Source of the DNA: Gari tellinella
Taxonomy: Eukaryota; Mollusca; Bivalvia; Cardiida; Psammobiidae
Direction: 5' to 3'
Assembly: GCA_922989275.2 (NCBI GenBank)
Contig: OV277867.1
Coordinates: 3,968,001 to 4,032,000 of the forward strand
DNA length: 64,000 nt
Of this stretch, positions 20,690-31,640 are shown one piece after another. Each line of letters begins with the position of its first letter. Within the stretch, counting starts at the first letter, position 1. Made by a program: the position numbers and the translations under genes. The notes beneath the pieces are model-generated. The model saw nothing but the letters and a program-made list of their open reading frames with translations, made no database searches and was not told where the DNA came from.

Positions 20690-22455
20690 ACTAAATGAGT
20701 AAGTTAATAATCTCGTTAATGCCTAGAGTCATCGAACTAAATGTCATTGTCTATAGCGTTATGTGGTCTAAATGAGTAAGTTGATAATCTCGTAAATGGC
20801 TAGGGGCATCGAACTAAATTCCTATCTATAGCGTTATGTGGTCTAAATGAGTAAGTTGATAATCTCGTAAATGGCTAGAGGCATCGAACTAAATTCCTAT
20901 CTATAGCGTTATGTGGTCTAAATGAGTAAGTTAATAATCTCGTTAATGGCTAGAGTCATCGAACTAAATGTCCTATCTACAGTGTTATGTGGTCTAAATG
21001 AGTAAGTTAATAATCTCGTTAATGGCTAGAGTCATCGAACTAAATGTCCTATATACAGTGTTATGTGGTCTAAATGAGTAAGTTGATAATCTCGTTAATG
21101 CCTAGAGTCATCGAACTATATGTCATTGTCTATAGCGTTATGTGGTCTAAATGAGTAAGTTGATTATCTCGTAAATGGCTAGAGTCATCCAACTAAATGT
21201 CCAAATATATAGCGTTCTGTGGTCTAAATGAGTAATTTGATAATCTCGTTAACTCTTTGTGCCCTAGTCCCGCATATAGGCGTGCTTTTCAGTACACATG
21301 TCCTATGCAAACAGTGAAGACCCAGATCAGAGGGCTCCGAAAGGAGCCCTCTGATCAGGGTCTTCACTGTTTGTCATAATGCCAAACATTGACAAAAACA
21401 ACCCTTAAAAGTCAGAAATGGACTAGACTTAAATGGAAACTGGAATTGTCCATTTAAAGTTTCAGGGAGGAAAGAGTTAATGCCTAGAGTCATCGAACTA
21501 AATGACATTGTCTATAGCGTTATGTGGTCTAAATGAGTAAGTTGATAATCTCGTAAATGGCTAGAGGCATCGAACTAAATTCCTATCTATAGCGTTATGT
21601 GGTCTAATTGAGTAAGTTGATAATCTCCTTAATGCCTAGAGTCATCGAACTAAATGTCATTGTCTATAGCGTTATGTGGTCTAAATGAGTAAGTTGATTA
21701 TCTCGTAAATGGCTAGAGTCATCCAACTAAATGTCCAAATATATAGCGTTCTGTGGTCTAAATGAGTAATTTGATAATCTCGTTAATGCCTAGAGTCATC
21801 GAACTATATGTCATTGTCTATAGCGTTATGTGGTCTAAATGAGTAAGTTGATTATCTCGTAAATGGCTAGAGTCATCCAACTAAATGTCCAAATATATAG
21901 CGTTCTGTGGTCTAAATGAGTAATTTGATAATCTCGTTAATGCCTAGAGTCATCGAACTAAATGACATTGTCTATAGCGTTATGTGGTCTAAATGAGTAC
22001 GTTGATAATCTCGTAAATGGCTAGAGGCATCGAACTAAATTCCTATCTATAGCGTTATGTGGTCTAAATGAGTAAGTTGATAATCTCCTTAATGCCTAGA
22101 GTCATCGAACTAAATGTCATTGTCTATAGCGTTATGTGGTCTCAATGAGTAAGTTGATAATCTCGTTAATGCCTAGAGTCATCGAACTAAATGTCATTGT
22201 CTATAGCGTTATGTGGTCTAAATGAGTAAGTTGATTATCTCGTAAATGGCTAGAGTCATCGAACTAAATGTCATTGTCTATAGCGTTATGTGGTCTAAAT
22301 GAGTAAGCTGATAATCTCGTTAATGGCTAGAGTCATCGAACTAAATGTCCTTGTTTATGTCGTTCTGTGGTCTAAATGAGTAAGTTGAAAATCTCGTTAA
22401 TGGCTAGAGTTATCAACCTATATGTCCAAGTCTATAGTGTTCTCTGGTCAGTGCG
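20690..22455. repeat. ~76-bp satellite array, about 20 copies
   Basis: The unit begins AAATGAGTAAGTTGATAATC and ends GCGTTATGTGGTCT, 75-78 bp long. A PB2 MITE interrupts it at 21249-21480. Blocks of two units with the variant TCCAAATATATAGCGTTCTG recur three times, so part of the array has a higher-order period. Confidence 0.95.
21249..21480. mobile_element. PB2 MITE inside the satellite
   Basis: It starts TTAACTCTTTGTGCCCTAGT and ends CAGGGAGGAAAGAGTTAA. The hairpin CAAACAGTGAAGACCCAGAT...GGTCTTCACTGTTTG has tip GGGCTCCGAAAGGAGCCC. Uninterrupted satellite units read CTCGTTAATGCC, which gives the empty site and a TTAA duplication. Confidence 0.93.
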
Positions 22456-22567
22456 GATCAAAACTGTTTGCAAAGTCGCAGTTTTGGCGACGTTGGCAGA
22501 GAAAATGTTAATCATGTAGCCATGGCGGTGATGGGTGTATGCAGGGGAGAATGTGTTATCCCTTTCC

Positions 22568-22817
22568 TACAGTGGAGAATCTGTTATTCTTTCCCAATAA
22601 ACGCGTTTACGCTAAAACTATTATTTGCAGTGCAAACAGTTTGGAGCCAGATCAGACGCCGGGTAACCCGGCATCTGATCAGGATTCAAAATGTTTGCCT
22701 CTCAGATCAACATGAATAGTCAAAATTGTCAAAAAGTTGTACTTTTCTACGTTTTAGTGCAATGCGTTTGCGTACGTTTGCGTTTAAACGGGAAAGAATA
22801 ACAGATTCTCCACTGTA
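22568..22817. mobile_element. TA1 MITE, reverse orientation
   Basis: Complete ends. The right core arm has drifted (GATCAGGATTCAAAATGTTTG). Confidence 0.9.
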
Positions 22818-22842
22818 TATAACACGTGTTTGCAACAATCAT

Positions 22843-23035
22843 TGAGTCCATTGCAAACAGTTTGGAACCCGATTAGACACCGGGTAACTCGGAATCTGAT
22901 CAGTATTTAAGCTGTTTGTCACACCATTAAAATGAGTTATCATTTATTTCAAAATCATTGTCATTTGCTCCGTTTTATTGCACCCCGTTTGCGTTTAATT
23001 TAGTTTAAAGGGAAATAATTACATCTCTACTGTAC
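22843..23035. mobile_element. Decayed TA1-like copy
   Basis: GCAAACAGTTTGGAACCCGA...CAGTATTTAAGCTGTTTG and an end GGGAAATAATTACATCTCTA, CTGTA trace the family. The left end is lost. Confidence 0.55.
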
Positions 23036-23109
23036 ATATTTGCTTTAAACAAATTAATATTGAATGTTTGGCGGTGCGGCTCGAGTCATGCATGAAGTGT
23101 TTCTGTCTC

Positions 23110-23526
23110 TATTAATAACCCTTTAACTACGTTACCCCGAGACGCCGAGCTATGAAGGCTTACGATGTTTTGTCTATTTTATGAATCCATATGAAAATAA
23201 TTTAAACTCTTTCAGTGATGTATATAATTATCGTCAACGAAATTGGTGTCTGCTTCATGATTGGAATAATTTCAGTCTAAGGATCCCGATGCCAAACAGT
23301 TTCCATTCTGGTCAGGGCACACGTCTGATCTGGATCAAAACTGTTTGTAAATGTTCTCGATACAGGTTTTCAATACAAAGTTAACCCTTTGCCTGCTGTG
23401 CGCCACTTCACTGTTTCTGTAAACAGTTTCGATCCAAGCTGTTTCACACTTGTGTTTAGGTTTCTTTACTTAAATGTATAAACCTATGTTTTAAACAAAT
23501 GCAGACGACAAATCAAAGGCAGGCGA
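23110..23526. other. Worn PB4-like pieces
   Basis: TAACCCTTTAACTACGTTACC (23118) and TTAACCCTTTGCCTGCTGTG (23382) are PB-type starts. GCCAAACAGTTTCCATTCTG...GATCAAAACTGTTTG (23291-23348) is a worn hairpin. The piece from 23382 seems to be cut by the TA1 copy at 23527. Confidence 0.5.
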
Positions 23527-23779
23527 TACAGTGGAGTTAACGTTATTCTTTCCCAAATAAGCGCGTTTACTCTAAAAATCTGTTACTTCCATTGCAAACA
23601 GTTTGGAGCCAGATCAGACGCCGGGTAACCCGGCGTCTGATCAGGCTCCAAACTGTTTGCCACTCAGATCAACATGACTAGTCAAAATTGTCGATAAGTT
23701 GTCCTTTTCTGTGTTTTAGTGCAATGCATTTGCGTACGTTTGCGTTTAAACGGGAAAGAATAACAGATTCTCCACTGTA
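23527..23779. mobile_element. TA1 MITE, reverse orientation
   Basis: It starts TACAGTGGAGTTAACGTTAT and ends TTCTCCACTGTA. The hairpin core GCCGGGTAACCCGGC is intact. Confidence 0.9.
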
Positions 23780-23915
23780 TTACAACAGGATCAGATTGAT
23801 TGTGTTTTGCTCTTGTCCCCCGGTACGTCAAGCCCGCAGTTTTGTGCAGACATTTACACCTTTAGTTTGTTCCTCCACTGAATAAAGTAGTTCCACTTTA
23901 TACAAACTTCATAAG

Positions 23916-24165
23916 TACAGTGGAGAATCTGTTATTCTTTCCCGTTTAAACGCAAACGTACGCAAACGCAAAGCGCTAAAACGTAGAAAAGAACAACTTT
24001 TGGACAATTCTGATATTTCATGTTTATCTTGGTGGCAAACAGTTTGGAGCCTGATCAGACGCCGGGTTACCCGGCGTCTGATCTGGCTCCAAACTGTATG
24101 CACTGCAAATAATAGTTTTAGCGTAAACGCGTTTATTGGGAACGAATAACAGATTCTCCACTGTA
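23916..24165. mobile_element. TA1 MITE
   Basis: Complete, forward orientation, with the typical core. It lies only 137 bp from the previous, oppositely oriented copy. Confidence 0.92.
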
Positions 24166-24521
24166 TGCACAATAAAAGTATCTTTTTTATATCAGAGGAT
24201 ATCTTTAAAGGGACTCGCAACCGGATGGTGTACTTGTCAAAATAAAATAAAATACTCAAATAAAAGCAAATTTGTGGCATTGTTTGGCTTCTGACATTAA
24301 AAAAATATGATCAGTCCAAAAAAAGTCTCAAGAATCGTCACCGAATCTTAGATTTTTATATATTTTCCATCGTTTTTCTATACCGACTAGTAGACGGTAT
24401 AGTTGTTGTTGTTGCTTCTCTACACGGGCTCAGACATAAACACGAGCCGAATTACGAAGTTGTATGCACTTTCGATCGCTACACATTGAAATACGTTAAA
24501 TCGATCCGAGATAAACGGATA

Positions 24522-24620
24522 GTTCCGTGGTCCATTGGTCTAAGCGGTTTCCCCTATTTTGCCTTCTGTCCGCCAATGCCGGGCCCCGGGTTCGAATCCC
24601 ACCAGAGACCAATATTTTTT
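24522..24620 (+). repeat. tRNA-like sequence (pseudo-tRNA or SINE head)
   Basis: An A-box-like TGGTCTAAGCGG and a B-box GGGTTCGAATCCC are spaced as in a tRNA with a long variable arm, and a T run follows. The 3' end AGAGACC has no 5' partner, so a functional tRNA is unlikely. Confidence 0.5.
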
Positions 24621-24743
24621 TTTATTGAAATACATTTTTTTAAACAGAATTTCTTATCCTAAACTAATTCTTTACCATTTATATAAGCGTTTGACACATA
24701 TTTACAAAGTACTATTTTTAATGCACCATCTGGTTGCGAGTCG

Positions 24744-24815
24744 CTTTAAGAAAGCTGAAAGTAAAAAAAAGGTCCTTCAGACGCATTCTGCTTTACTTTC
24801 AACCTGCTTTAACAG
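24744..24815. repeat. PB1 hairpin fragment
   Basis: TTTAAGAAAGCTGAAAGTAA at the left and GCATTCTGCTTTACTTTCAA, CCTGCTTTAA at the right. The left arm is degraded to an A run. Confidence 0.65.
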
Positions 24816-24959
24816 GTTATATAGTGTAATGTGTTATAAAAACTGTCAATTGAAAGAAGATGAAATAACAGTTTCTATTATACACTTTGGCACGTTCAAA
24901 TGTAAAGAAGAAAGAACAAGCGGGAACTAATTGTTTATTAAAGAAGCTGAAGACCAGAT

Positions 24960-25565
24960 TGCCACTTGACATTTTTTTAAACAAATTCCACGATAAAAGA
25001 AAATTATGATACTAGTCATTGTGCAAGGTCATTGAATTTTCTTATATGAACGTTGCAACGTGTGAATTATAGATCTATCATTCTTATTGATGTAGATCTA
25101 GATCTATTGTCATTTTCATACTGTCAATTTATCATCTGGGGCCCTTTTTACTAAACTACTTACGCAAAAAATTTGCGTAAGTCAAAATCGTTTTACTCTT
25201 ATTTTTCTATCATAAACGTTTGCAAACAGCAAATAGCCAGATCAGAGGACGCGCTAAAAGCACGTCCTCTGATCTGGCTATTTGCTGTTTGTAGCAAGTG
25301 ATAATAAAAAATATAAATTAAAATTTAAAATTTTGACTTACGCAAATAATTTGCGTAAGTTGTTTAGTAAAACGGGCACCAGGTGGCCACTTGACTTTTT
25401 GTAAACAAAATCCACGATAATAGAAAATTATGATACTCTCCATTGTGCAAGGTCATTGAAGTTTGTTATATGAACATTGGCACACAGTGTGAATTATAGA
25501 TCTATCATTCTTGTAGATGTAGATCTAGATCAATTGTGATTTTATATTGTCAATTAGTCATCTGG
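24960..25565. repeat. ~180-bp direct duplication with a GC1 MITE at the junction
   Basis: CCACTTGACATTTTTTTAAA...CAATTTATCATCTGG (about 24960-25137) recurs as CCACTTGACTTTTTGTAAAC...CAATTAGTCATCTGG (about 25385-25564), with matching internal stretches such as CATTGTGCAAGGTCATTGAA. GC1 lies between them. Confidence 0.85.
25138..25381. mobile_element. GC1 MITE
   Basis: Ends GGGGCCCTTTTTACTAAACT and GTTTAGTAAAACGGGCACC. The hairpin CAAACAGCAAATAGCCAGAT...ATCTGGCTATTTGCTGTTTG has tip GGACGCGCTAAAAGCACGTCC. Confidence 0.87.
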
Positions 25566-25818
25566 TTTTCAGCCTCTTTAATGGTTGCTGTGAATTTCAT
25601 TCAAACTGTAAATAAAGAAGGACGTTCTGTATAACGGCATACTAGTAAACGTAAGTTACGGTAGATCTTTACGACCTCGTATGTATGTAGACATGTAAGG
25701 GAAGTATTACAAGCATTATTTACAGGACAAATTACACGAGTGCCCACAGTACAGATAAAACAGCTGTTGCCATACAACTTGAGAAAGTAGACATTACAGG
25801 TAGGTGATTTTACATCGC

Positions 25819-26070
25819 TTTAACTCATTGAGCCCTAGTGACGCATATATGCGTCTTTCACCAAATGTGACCATGCGAAGAGTACACTTATCTAATGCAA
25901 ACAGTGACGTTCCTAATCAGAGGGCTCCTGCAGGAGCCCTCTGATCAGGAACTTCACTGTTTGGCATTTTACAATTTATTACAAAAAACAACCCTAAAGA
26001 GTCTAAAACGGACCAGCCTTTATTGCAAACTGGAATTTTCCATTGGAAGTTTCAGGGGATAATGAGTTAA
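25819..26070. mobile_element. PB2 MITE
   Basis: It starts TTAACTCATTGAGCCCTAGT and ends GGGGATAATGAGTTAA. The hairpin CAAACAGTGACGTTCCTAAT has tip GGGCTCCTGCAGGAGCCC. Its right terminus (CCATTGGAAGTTTCAGGGGA) is the closest relative of the 83-bp minisatellite unit at 50-52 kb. Confidence 0.88.
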
Positions 26071-26159
26071 CTTGAGTATACATGAATTTGTGATTTCCAA
26101 ATGTATATAGTCCTTCACGTTTGTTTGTGCTAAAGACAGGTTATAACTCAAAGTTTCTT

Positions 26160-27063
26160 GCTTTACAACTGCCTGACTTTTCACCAGCATGTGAATCAGG
26201 CAGTAAATAAGGCAAACCGAACCTTGGGGTTGATTAACTCTTTGAACCCTAGTCCTTCATACAGGCGTGCTTTTCAAACAGTGCACATGTGAATAGTACA
26301 CTTGTCCTATGCAAACAGTGAAGACCCTGATCAGAGGGCTCCGAAAGGAGCCCTCTGATCAGGGTTTTCATTGTTTGTAATAATGCCAAAAATGGACAAA
26401 AACAACCCTTAAAAGCCAGAAATGGACTAGACTTAAATCGAAAGTGGAATTGTCCATTTAAAGTTCCAGGGAGGAAAGAGTTAAACGTACACTTGTTAGT
26501 AGGGACAATATACTCATCAAAAGGCTCTTTACCACCATGGTTAGGACCTTATTGGAATATGGAAATGCCCTAAGAATCCACCAGTTTGCAGGAGACATTG
26601 ACAAGGTAGAGAAGGTCCAACGACGGGCAACAAAACTTGCAAAGATATACGTGAATTGTCATATGAAGAAAGGTTGGAACAACTCAAACTACCGTCATTG
26701 TACTACAGAAGACAGAGAGGAGACATGATACAGGTGTACAAGATATTAACAGGGAAAGACAACATCGACAAAGAAAAGTTACTGCCACAGTCTCATACAT
26801 CTAAGACAAGAGGACACAACCTGAAGCTAGGGAAACAGCATGGACGGCTAAATATCCGCAAGCATTCCTTCTGCCTGAGGGTCGTTAACAACTGGAACGC
26901 CTTACCAGACTGGGTGATTGGTGCTAAAGATCTTAACCAGTTTAAGACAAAACTTGACTTATTCTGGAAGAACCGTCAGTATGTCACCCGCCCCACGCAT
27001 GCACAAGGTATTATAACAAGAAGACCAGAGCGGGAGCCACAGGCAACAGCCTTTTTCCTGTAG
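26160..27063 (+). pseudogene. Non-LTR retrotransposon reverse transcriptase, C-terminal fragment
   Basis: This is the 3' part of a LINE ORF2 of the jockey/CR1 kind. In order it shows NQAVNKANRTLGLI (before a MITE), KRTLVSRDN, LLEYGNAL, VEKVQRRATKLAK, LSYEERLEQLKLP, YRRQRGDMIQVYKILTGK, RVVNNWNALPDWV and a stop at 27061. This region follows the polymerase core and is conserved in such elements. A PB2 MITE splits the frame after GLI, and a one-base shift near 26640 moves the rest to another frame. The 5' portion, including the catalytic motifs, is absent. It is a dead, 5'-truncated copy. Confidence 0.88.
26234..26484. mobile_element. PB2 MITE inserted in the LINE
   Basis: It starts TTAACTCTTTGAACCCTAGT and ends GGGAGGAAAGAGTTAA. 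The hairpin CAAACAGTGAAGACCCTGAT has tip GGGCTCCGAAAGGAGCCC. Taking it out with one TTAA makes the LINE frame continuous (...GLI then KRTL...), proving a TTAA target duplication. Confidence 0.95.
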
Positions 27064-27135
27064 ACGAGGTATCAAGGTATCAAGGTATTACACAAGGGAT
27101 GGATATTTAATTCTCTACAAAAACATCTTACTAAA

Positions 27136-27860
27136 TAGCTAAGGGAATTAGCATAATAATCTTGCAAATTTGTAAGCAAGCATGAAATTTCGCATGAAAA
27201 CTCAGTTGGGTATGCAATTTTGAAAAAACCCGTTAGCCACTCGAAAATTCAAGATGGCGTCCATTTTCAAGATGGCCGCCATTTCCGGTATCAATTCATA
27301 CGCCCAAGTCGGGTATACATGTACCTTTCACAATTATGCATAAAAATCACTAAATAAGCTTGAAATTTGGCATAAACACTCAGTTTGATATGCTTTTATG
27401 ATAAAAATCGTAAGCCACTAAAAAAAATCAAGATGGCGCACATTTTCAAGACGGCCGCCTTATCCATACTCAATTTATACGTCCAAGTTTGGTATATCTA
27501 ACACAGCTATACATTAAGATCTTGAAAATCTTTAAGTTAGCATGAAATTTAGTATGTACACCCAGTTGGCTATGCACTTTTATAAAAAAAACCTTTAGAC
27601 ACTCAAAAATTCAAGATGGCGTCCATTTTCAAGATGGCTGCCATTTCCATTTTCAGTTTATTTTATTCCAGGTTGGGCATATTTAAAAAGATATTACTTG
27701 AGTCAATATTTGACACAATTAACGCTAATACAGCTTAGAAATATATATTTGACATATCCTATGTGTAAGAACGTCCAAAATGGCCGATCAGTTTTCAAAA
27801 TGGCCGCCATTATCAAATTCAAGTAGCGATTTTGTCAGCAAGACAATCCAACTTCATTTG
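27136..27860. repeat. Subterminal ~180-bp tandem units of the 4.7-kb element
   Basis: Three to four diverged units each end in a motif like CAAGATGGCGTCCATTTTCA followed by AGATGGCCGCCATTT (about 27253, 27430, 27615, 27778). Between them recur CATGAAATTT, CTCAGTTGG and TATGCA. The right end carries only about one such unit (31640-31803). AAGATGGCGGC-like sites resemble the YY1 consensus (known motif); binding is not shown. Confidence 0.75.
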
Positions 27861-27943
27861 TCTCCGTAATTACAAATTTACAGCCCTGGAAAGCATGTCT
27901 TCATTTACATTATCTCATTTGTGTAAACGCATATAGTAATCAC

Positions 27944-28695
27944 ACATGCAGCTGCACAAATCGGTACAGGCAAGGCCAAACCTATACCATTTGCAGCGAC
28001 CTGAGCAGTCTTTTTTGCAGCCACACTTCGTTAACTCTTTGAAACGTTCAGCAATTGGGTCTTGCTTAGTCCAGAACACTTGCCATAAACTGTTCTGCTT
28101 TCTCCAATCCCATTCTGCAGGATCTGTCATTGTCACGATACACTCTAAACTGTGGCCCTAAAAAGCAGCCTGCCTGGTATGCTGCTCGTTTGATGCGCTG
28201 ACAAAGGGTTCTCTCGTTAAAGGATTTGCATCATATTGTCTTTGTTTTCGAGCAAACATGTCTAGTCTTGCCACATGAATATCAACTGCCGTATTGGATC
28301 TGTCATACAAGGCTATGAAAAATCTTTCTAAAGCCTCACTGTCTACAGGTGTAACAACTAGCGGGTATTTACTCCTTTTTGAGAAACGTAACCGATTTCT
28401 GAGATGTACATTCCACGTTTGCCATGCAGCTTTTTATCTTTCTCACGGAACGCTGACACAGTGTAACATCCGGTGAATGCGTGAAAGAAGGCGGTGTCAG
28501 ATGTTTTGTTCCCTATTGAATTGACAATGTCTTGAATAGGGATCTATCTAACGCTTGCCCCTTGACCGTATTCAACCCAAAGGTTCTCCAAGCCTAGATA
28601 ACTAAGAGCTGAATATGTACTCACAGCAATCACTAGAACATCAGTGTTACTAGCCTTTAGAATGATGTTCTTATGAACTTGGTTTACAGTGTTCC

Positions 28696-28734
<39 letters not shown>

Positions 28735-31078
28735 TTTTGATTAATCAGGCCCTTGATTAATCCTTCTTTTTTCCAGTCTTGAACGAAGTCTCCCTCTCCA
28801 AGCTTGGCGATTTTGTGGGTTGGTGTTTTCCAACCCGAGAGCTTCGCGGTCACGTTTTACAAGGTCCTTCCAAGATAACTTAAATCTGCGTGGAGCCCGC
28901 TGTGCTGTGATGTTTAGGCATCTGATTGGAGAGATCCAGCTAGAGCTTCTCTCTACATGGCCAAGCCATTTCAGCCTATTTGATTGGAGGGTCTCCGCAA
29001 TGCCTTATATATGTATACATGCACACACATCCCTGTGTCTGCTTCCGCATGATTGCAAGGAACTAGTCCTTCTGGAAGGCTGTCTTGGTTGCATACTGTG
29101 CTGTCCTCTTTTGAGACAATCACACCGTTTTGGAGAAAGACTTAAACAGGTCAGTTTTGTTGTTAATGTCCCTAAAAAACTGCGTCACTTTGGTATCACT
29201 TCAAATGCTGCGTTATCCTCAAAGGTATTGGACAGCCTAGGAAGCAACGCATTCACCAACGCCGAACCAGCGATGATGATGATGGCAGTAGCATTTGGTG
29301 TAGTCTCGGAGTTGATAGCTTTGGCTTCGAGAATTGTCGTGAGTGTCCTCTTTTGACAACCATACAGGGATCCGTTGTCACCGAGAGCAGCAGGAAAAGA
29401 CTGGTTTTCATGCTTGAAAAAGTATAAGAGGTCACATTCTCTTGATTGACATGATATAAAGAGTTTTGAAAATAGAAGAAAATCATCTTTCAAAACTCTG
29501 CTTACCCCCCTTGCTACAACGGCCCTCCCTGCTTTCTGCTCCAAGAAGTTGAACTTGGACCACTTTTTTGGAGCATAGAATGAACTTGTGTCATCTGCTT
29601 CCAATTCATTCATGGACTTTGTAAACCTTTCCATGCCATTTGGAACATTTTTTGAGAGCATTTCGATTGCGCCGACAGAGGCTATCACCTTTGTGTCCAA
29701 AGAGAGTAAGTCTTTGCTCTCTTCCTGAAAAGGATTACCCATTTCCTTGACTACATTGTACATCTTCCTTACTTGTTCGATGAATGTGTTCTGTGTTTTC
29801 GTCGTTTGCTCTTGGTGCCTAACAAATTGTTTACGTCTTTGTCGTCAAAGAGTGCCTCATACTCTGAGGCAAGGCATGAAACCTCAGGCGCAGCAACCAT
29901 CCACCTTCTAAGCACAGACGGATCTTCGGTAACAACAACAGCACAACCGTCTCCTTTCCCACATAAAATTCAACTATGGATGCTGTACATCTAACCGAAG
30001 CATGTCCCTGAGCTGTATGGGTATCCAGCGTGCATAATTAGTGCTGTTGTTCGCAAGGAAGTAGGGTATTAGTGCGGACAAGGCTTGTGTGTATAGGTGT
30101 AAGTTTGTTTCGCGTAAAGATCTGATGAAGGACACAATAGTTAACTCCATTGTCAGCACAACATGCCAATAATTGAACTGGGGACTTTTTTGGACTTGCT
30201 TGTCACACCATTGTTCTAAACTTAGCTTTTCTGACTCGCCGTCAGTATCGGTGCAGTACATATATGAATCTGTGAGGAGGTTGTACAATGCGCAAGCTGT
30301 AACCTGGTGCACTTTTCTGGTTTTTGTCACACTTGACACATATAGGAATGATTCTGCAGTTCCTGAAGAAGCAATGTCAGCTTCTGTGAGGGCGTCCAAC
30401 CATCCGCTTGCTTTAAGAAACGTTCCAATAGAGTTAAGTGCTGCCATTTCAATGACTCCCCCTCAAACAGCATGACAATCTTGTCCTCGTCGTACTTTTC
30501 AGACCGTTGCCACTGAATTTGCTTTGCCAATGCATGCAGTGGTTGACCTGCAGTAAGAACAACAACCTGATCCGGATTTAGGTATGCAATAGTGTCCTTT
30601 AACTTGTCCATGACATGTCGTATGGTAGCCACGGATTGAGCGGATTCGCGAAGCAGTGGAAGCAGATATGCAATTGTGACTTCAAACGCGAGACCTCTCT
30701 CTTTTGATGCATGATGCGCAGACCAGGTTACTGAGGTAACATTCGCACGTTCATCCAGTGTTTCAGCAAGAAAAACCTCCTCGAGCCACTCAAATTCACA
30801 ATGTAGTTCGAATTTTGAGTTTTGAATGGTTTGATTAAATCGATTTTCTGATTTTGGAGGAGATATCTTTCCCATAAGAACTGCAGTGGCGACATTTGTA
30901 TAATAATCTGTGAGTTCTGGTACATGTACTTGTTTTGCCTTGTAGTTCCTAATACTAAAAGAATCACGCATGATTTCAAAACCACAGCATGCCTTCCTTT
31001 TGGCTCTTGGCAGAGTAGGGGATAATCTCGGTCCAATAAACAGAAAACTTCTCTATACCAATTTATCCCCACAACCAA
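27944..31078 (-). pseudogene. Decayed multi-copy orphan protein gene with PIN-like motif and Cys-rich C-terminus
   Basis: Read 5' to 3' on the minus strand in shifting frames: PLLCQEPKGRHAVVLKS, PELTDYYTNVATAVLMGKIS, PDQVVVLTAGQPLHALAKQIQW, MAALNSIGTFLKASGWLDAL, YARWIPIQLRDM, GKGDGCAVVVTEDPSVLRRW, KEMGNPFQEESKDLLSLDTK, LYFFKHENQSFPAALGDNGS, LVPCNHAEADTGMCVHV, ASNTDVLVIAV, AFFHAFTGC, LERFFIALYDRS, then KCGCKKDCSGRCKW. I recognise this order from large, poorly described invertebrate protein families. The HxEAD...NTDVxVIAV part looks like a PIN/FEN-type nuclease core (inference). At least five frameshifts, a stop in the Cys-rich region and a LINE insertion make it non-functional. Intact relatives should be about 1,000-1,200 residues. 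Confidence 0.75.
28684..29016 (-). mobile_element. 3' end of a second LINE, inserted in the orphan gene
   Basis: On the minus strand: RRPSNRLKWLGHVERS, then RAPRRFKLSWKDLVKRDREA, LENTNPQNRQAWRGRLRSRL, a stop, and an (ATG)n tail of about 11 units (28700-28732). The RLKWLGHV...SWKDLV pattern is typical of the extreme C-terminus of non-LTR retrotransposon proteins, and simple-repeat tails occur in such clades. It falls exactly between MCVHV and the TDVLVIAV part of the host pseudogene. Confidence 0.78.
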
Positions 31079-31139
31079 GACAAGGTAGGAAAATTAGATC
31101 TATGTCTTCAATAAACTATCAAATGCTTTGCTGTACAGC

Positions 31140-31640
31140 TATTACTGAATAATAGACTGATATTGGCATATGAAACAGCATAAAATGTCGATGTAGTACT
31201 TAGAAGAAAAAAAATGCCGCCCTATTTAAGAACACACATTACGATGTACACTTCCTGTCTATTACCAATAAGTCCATAATAACACCCCCTCCCTTGCGCG
31301 AAATACTTTTTCTTTTAATACGATGCAGATGTTACTTATCTTATTCAACATAAATCAGGTTGTTTATTACGTAGGTGTCCTTTTTGTAAGGTACAAACTA
31401 TCTTTATAGTAATTATATTGCGACATGTACATGTGAGGTTGACTCTCTTTAATGTGTAATATAGGAAGTAATAATTGCCACAAGTTGATACATAGGTGCA
31501 ATATTTCACTTTAAATATCAAAGAAGAACAAATTATATCTTTTAAACATTCTAATCAACAAACTAACTAGAATGATGCTTGATTTAAATTGTATTCGAGT
31601 GCAGATAAGTTGATTTGTACAAAAACGTATATTTAGAGTG
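31140..31640. other. Non-coding interior of the 4.7-kb element
   Basis: AT-rich sequence between the N-terminal end of the orphan pseudogene and the right inverted repeat. No frame or repeat is recognised. It would include the promoter side of the gene. Confidence 0.45.

Noticed and set aside
28820..29356. 178-residue open frame on the plus strand
   Set aside because: It is antisense to recognisable minus-strand LINE and orphan-gene sequence.
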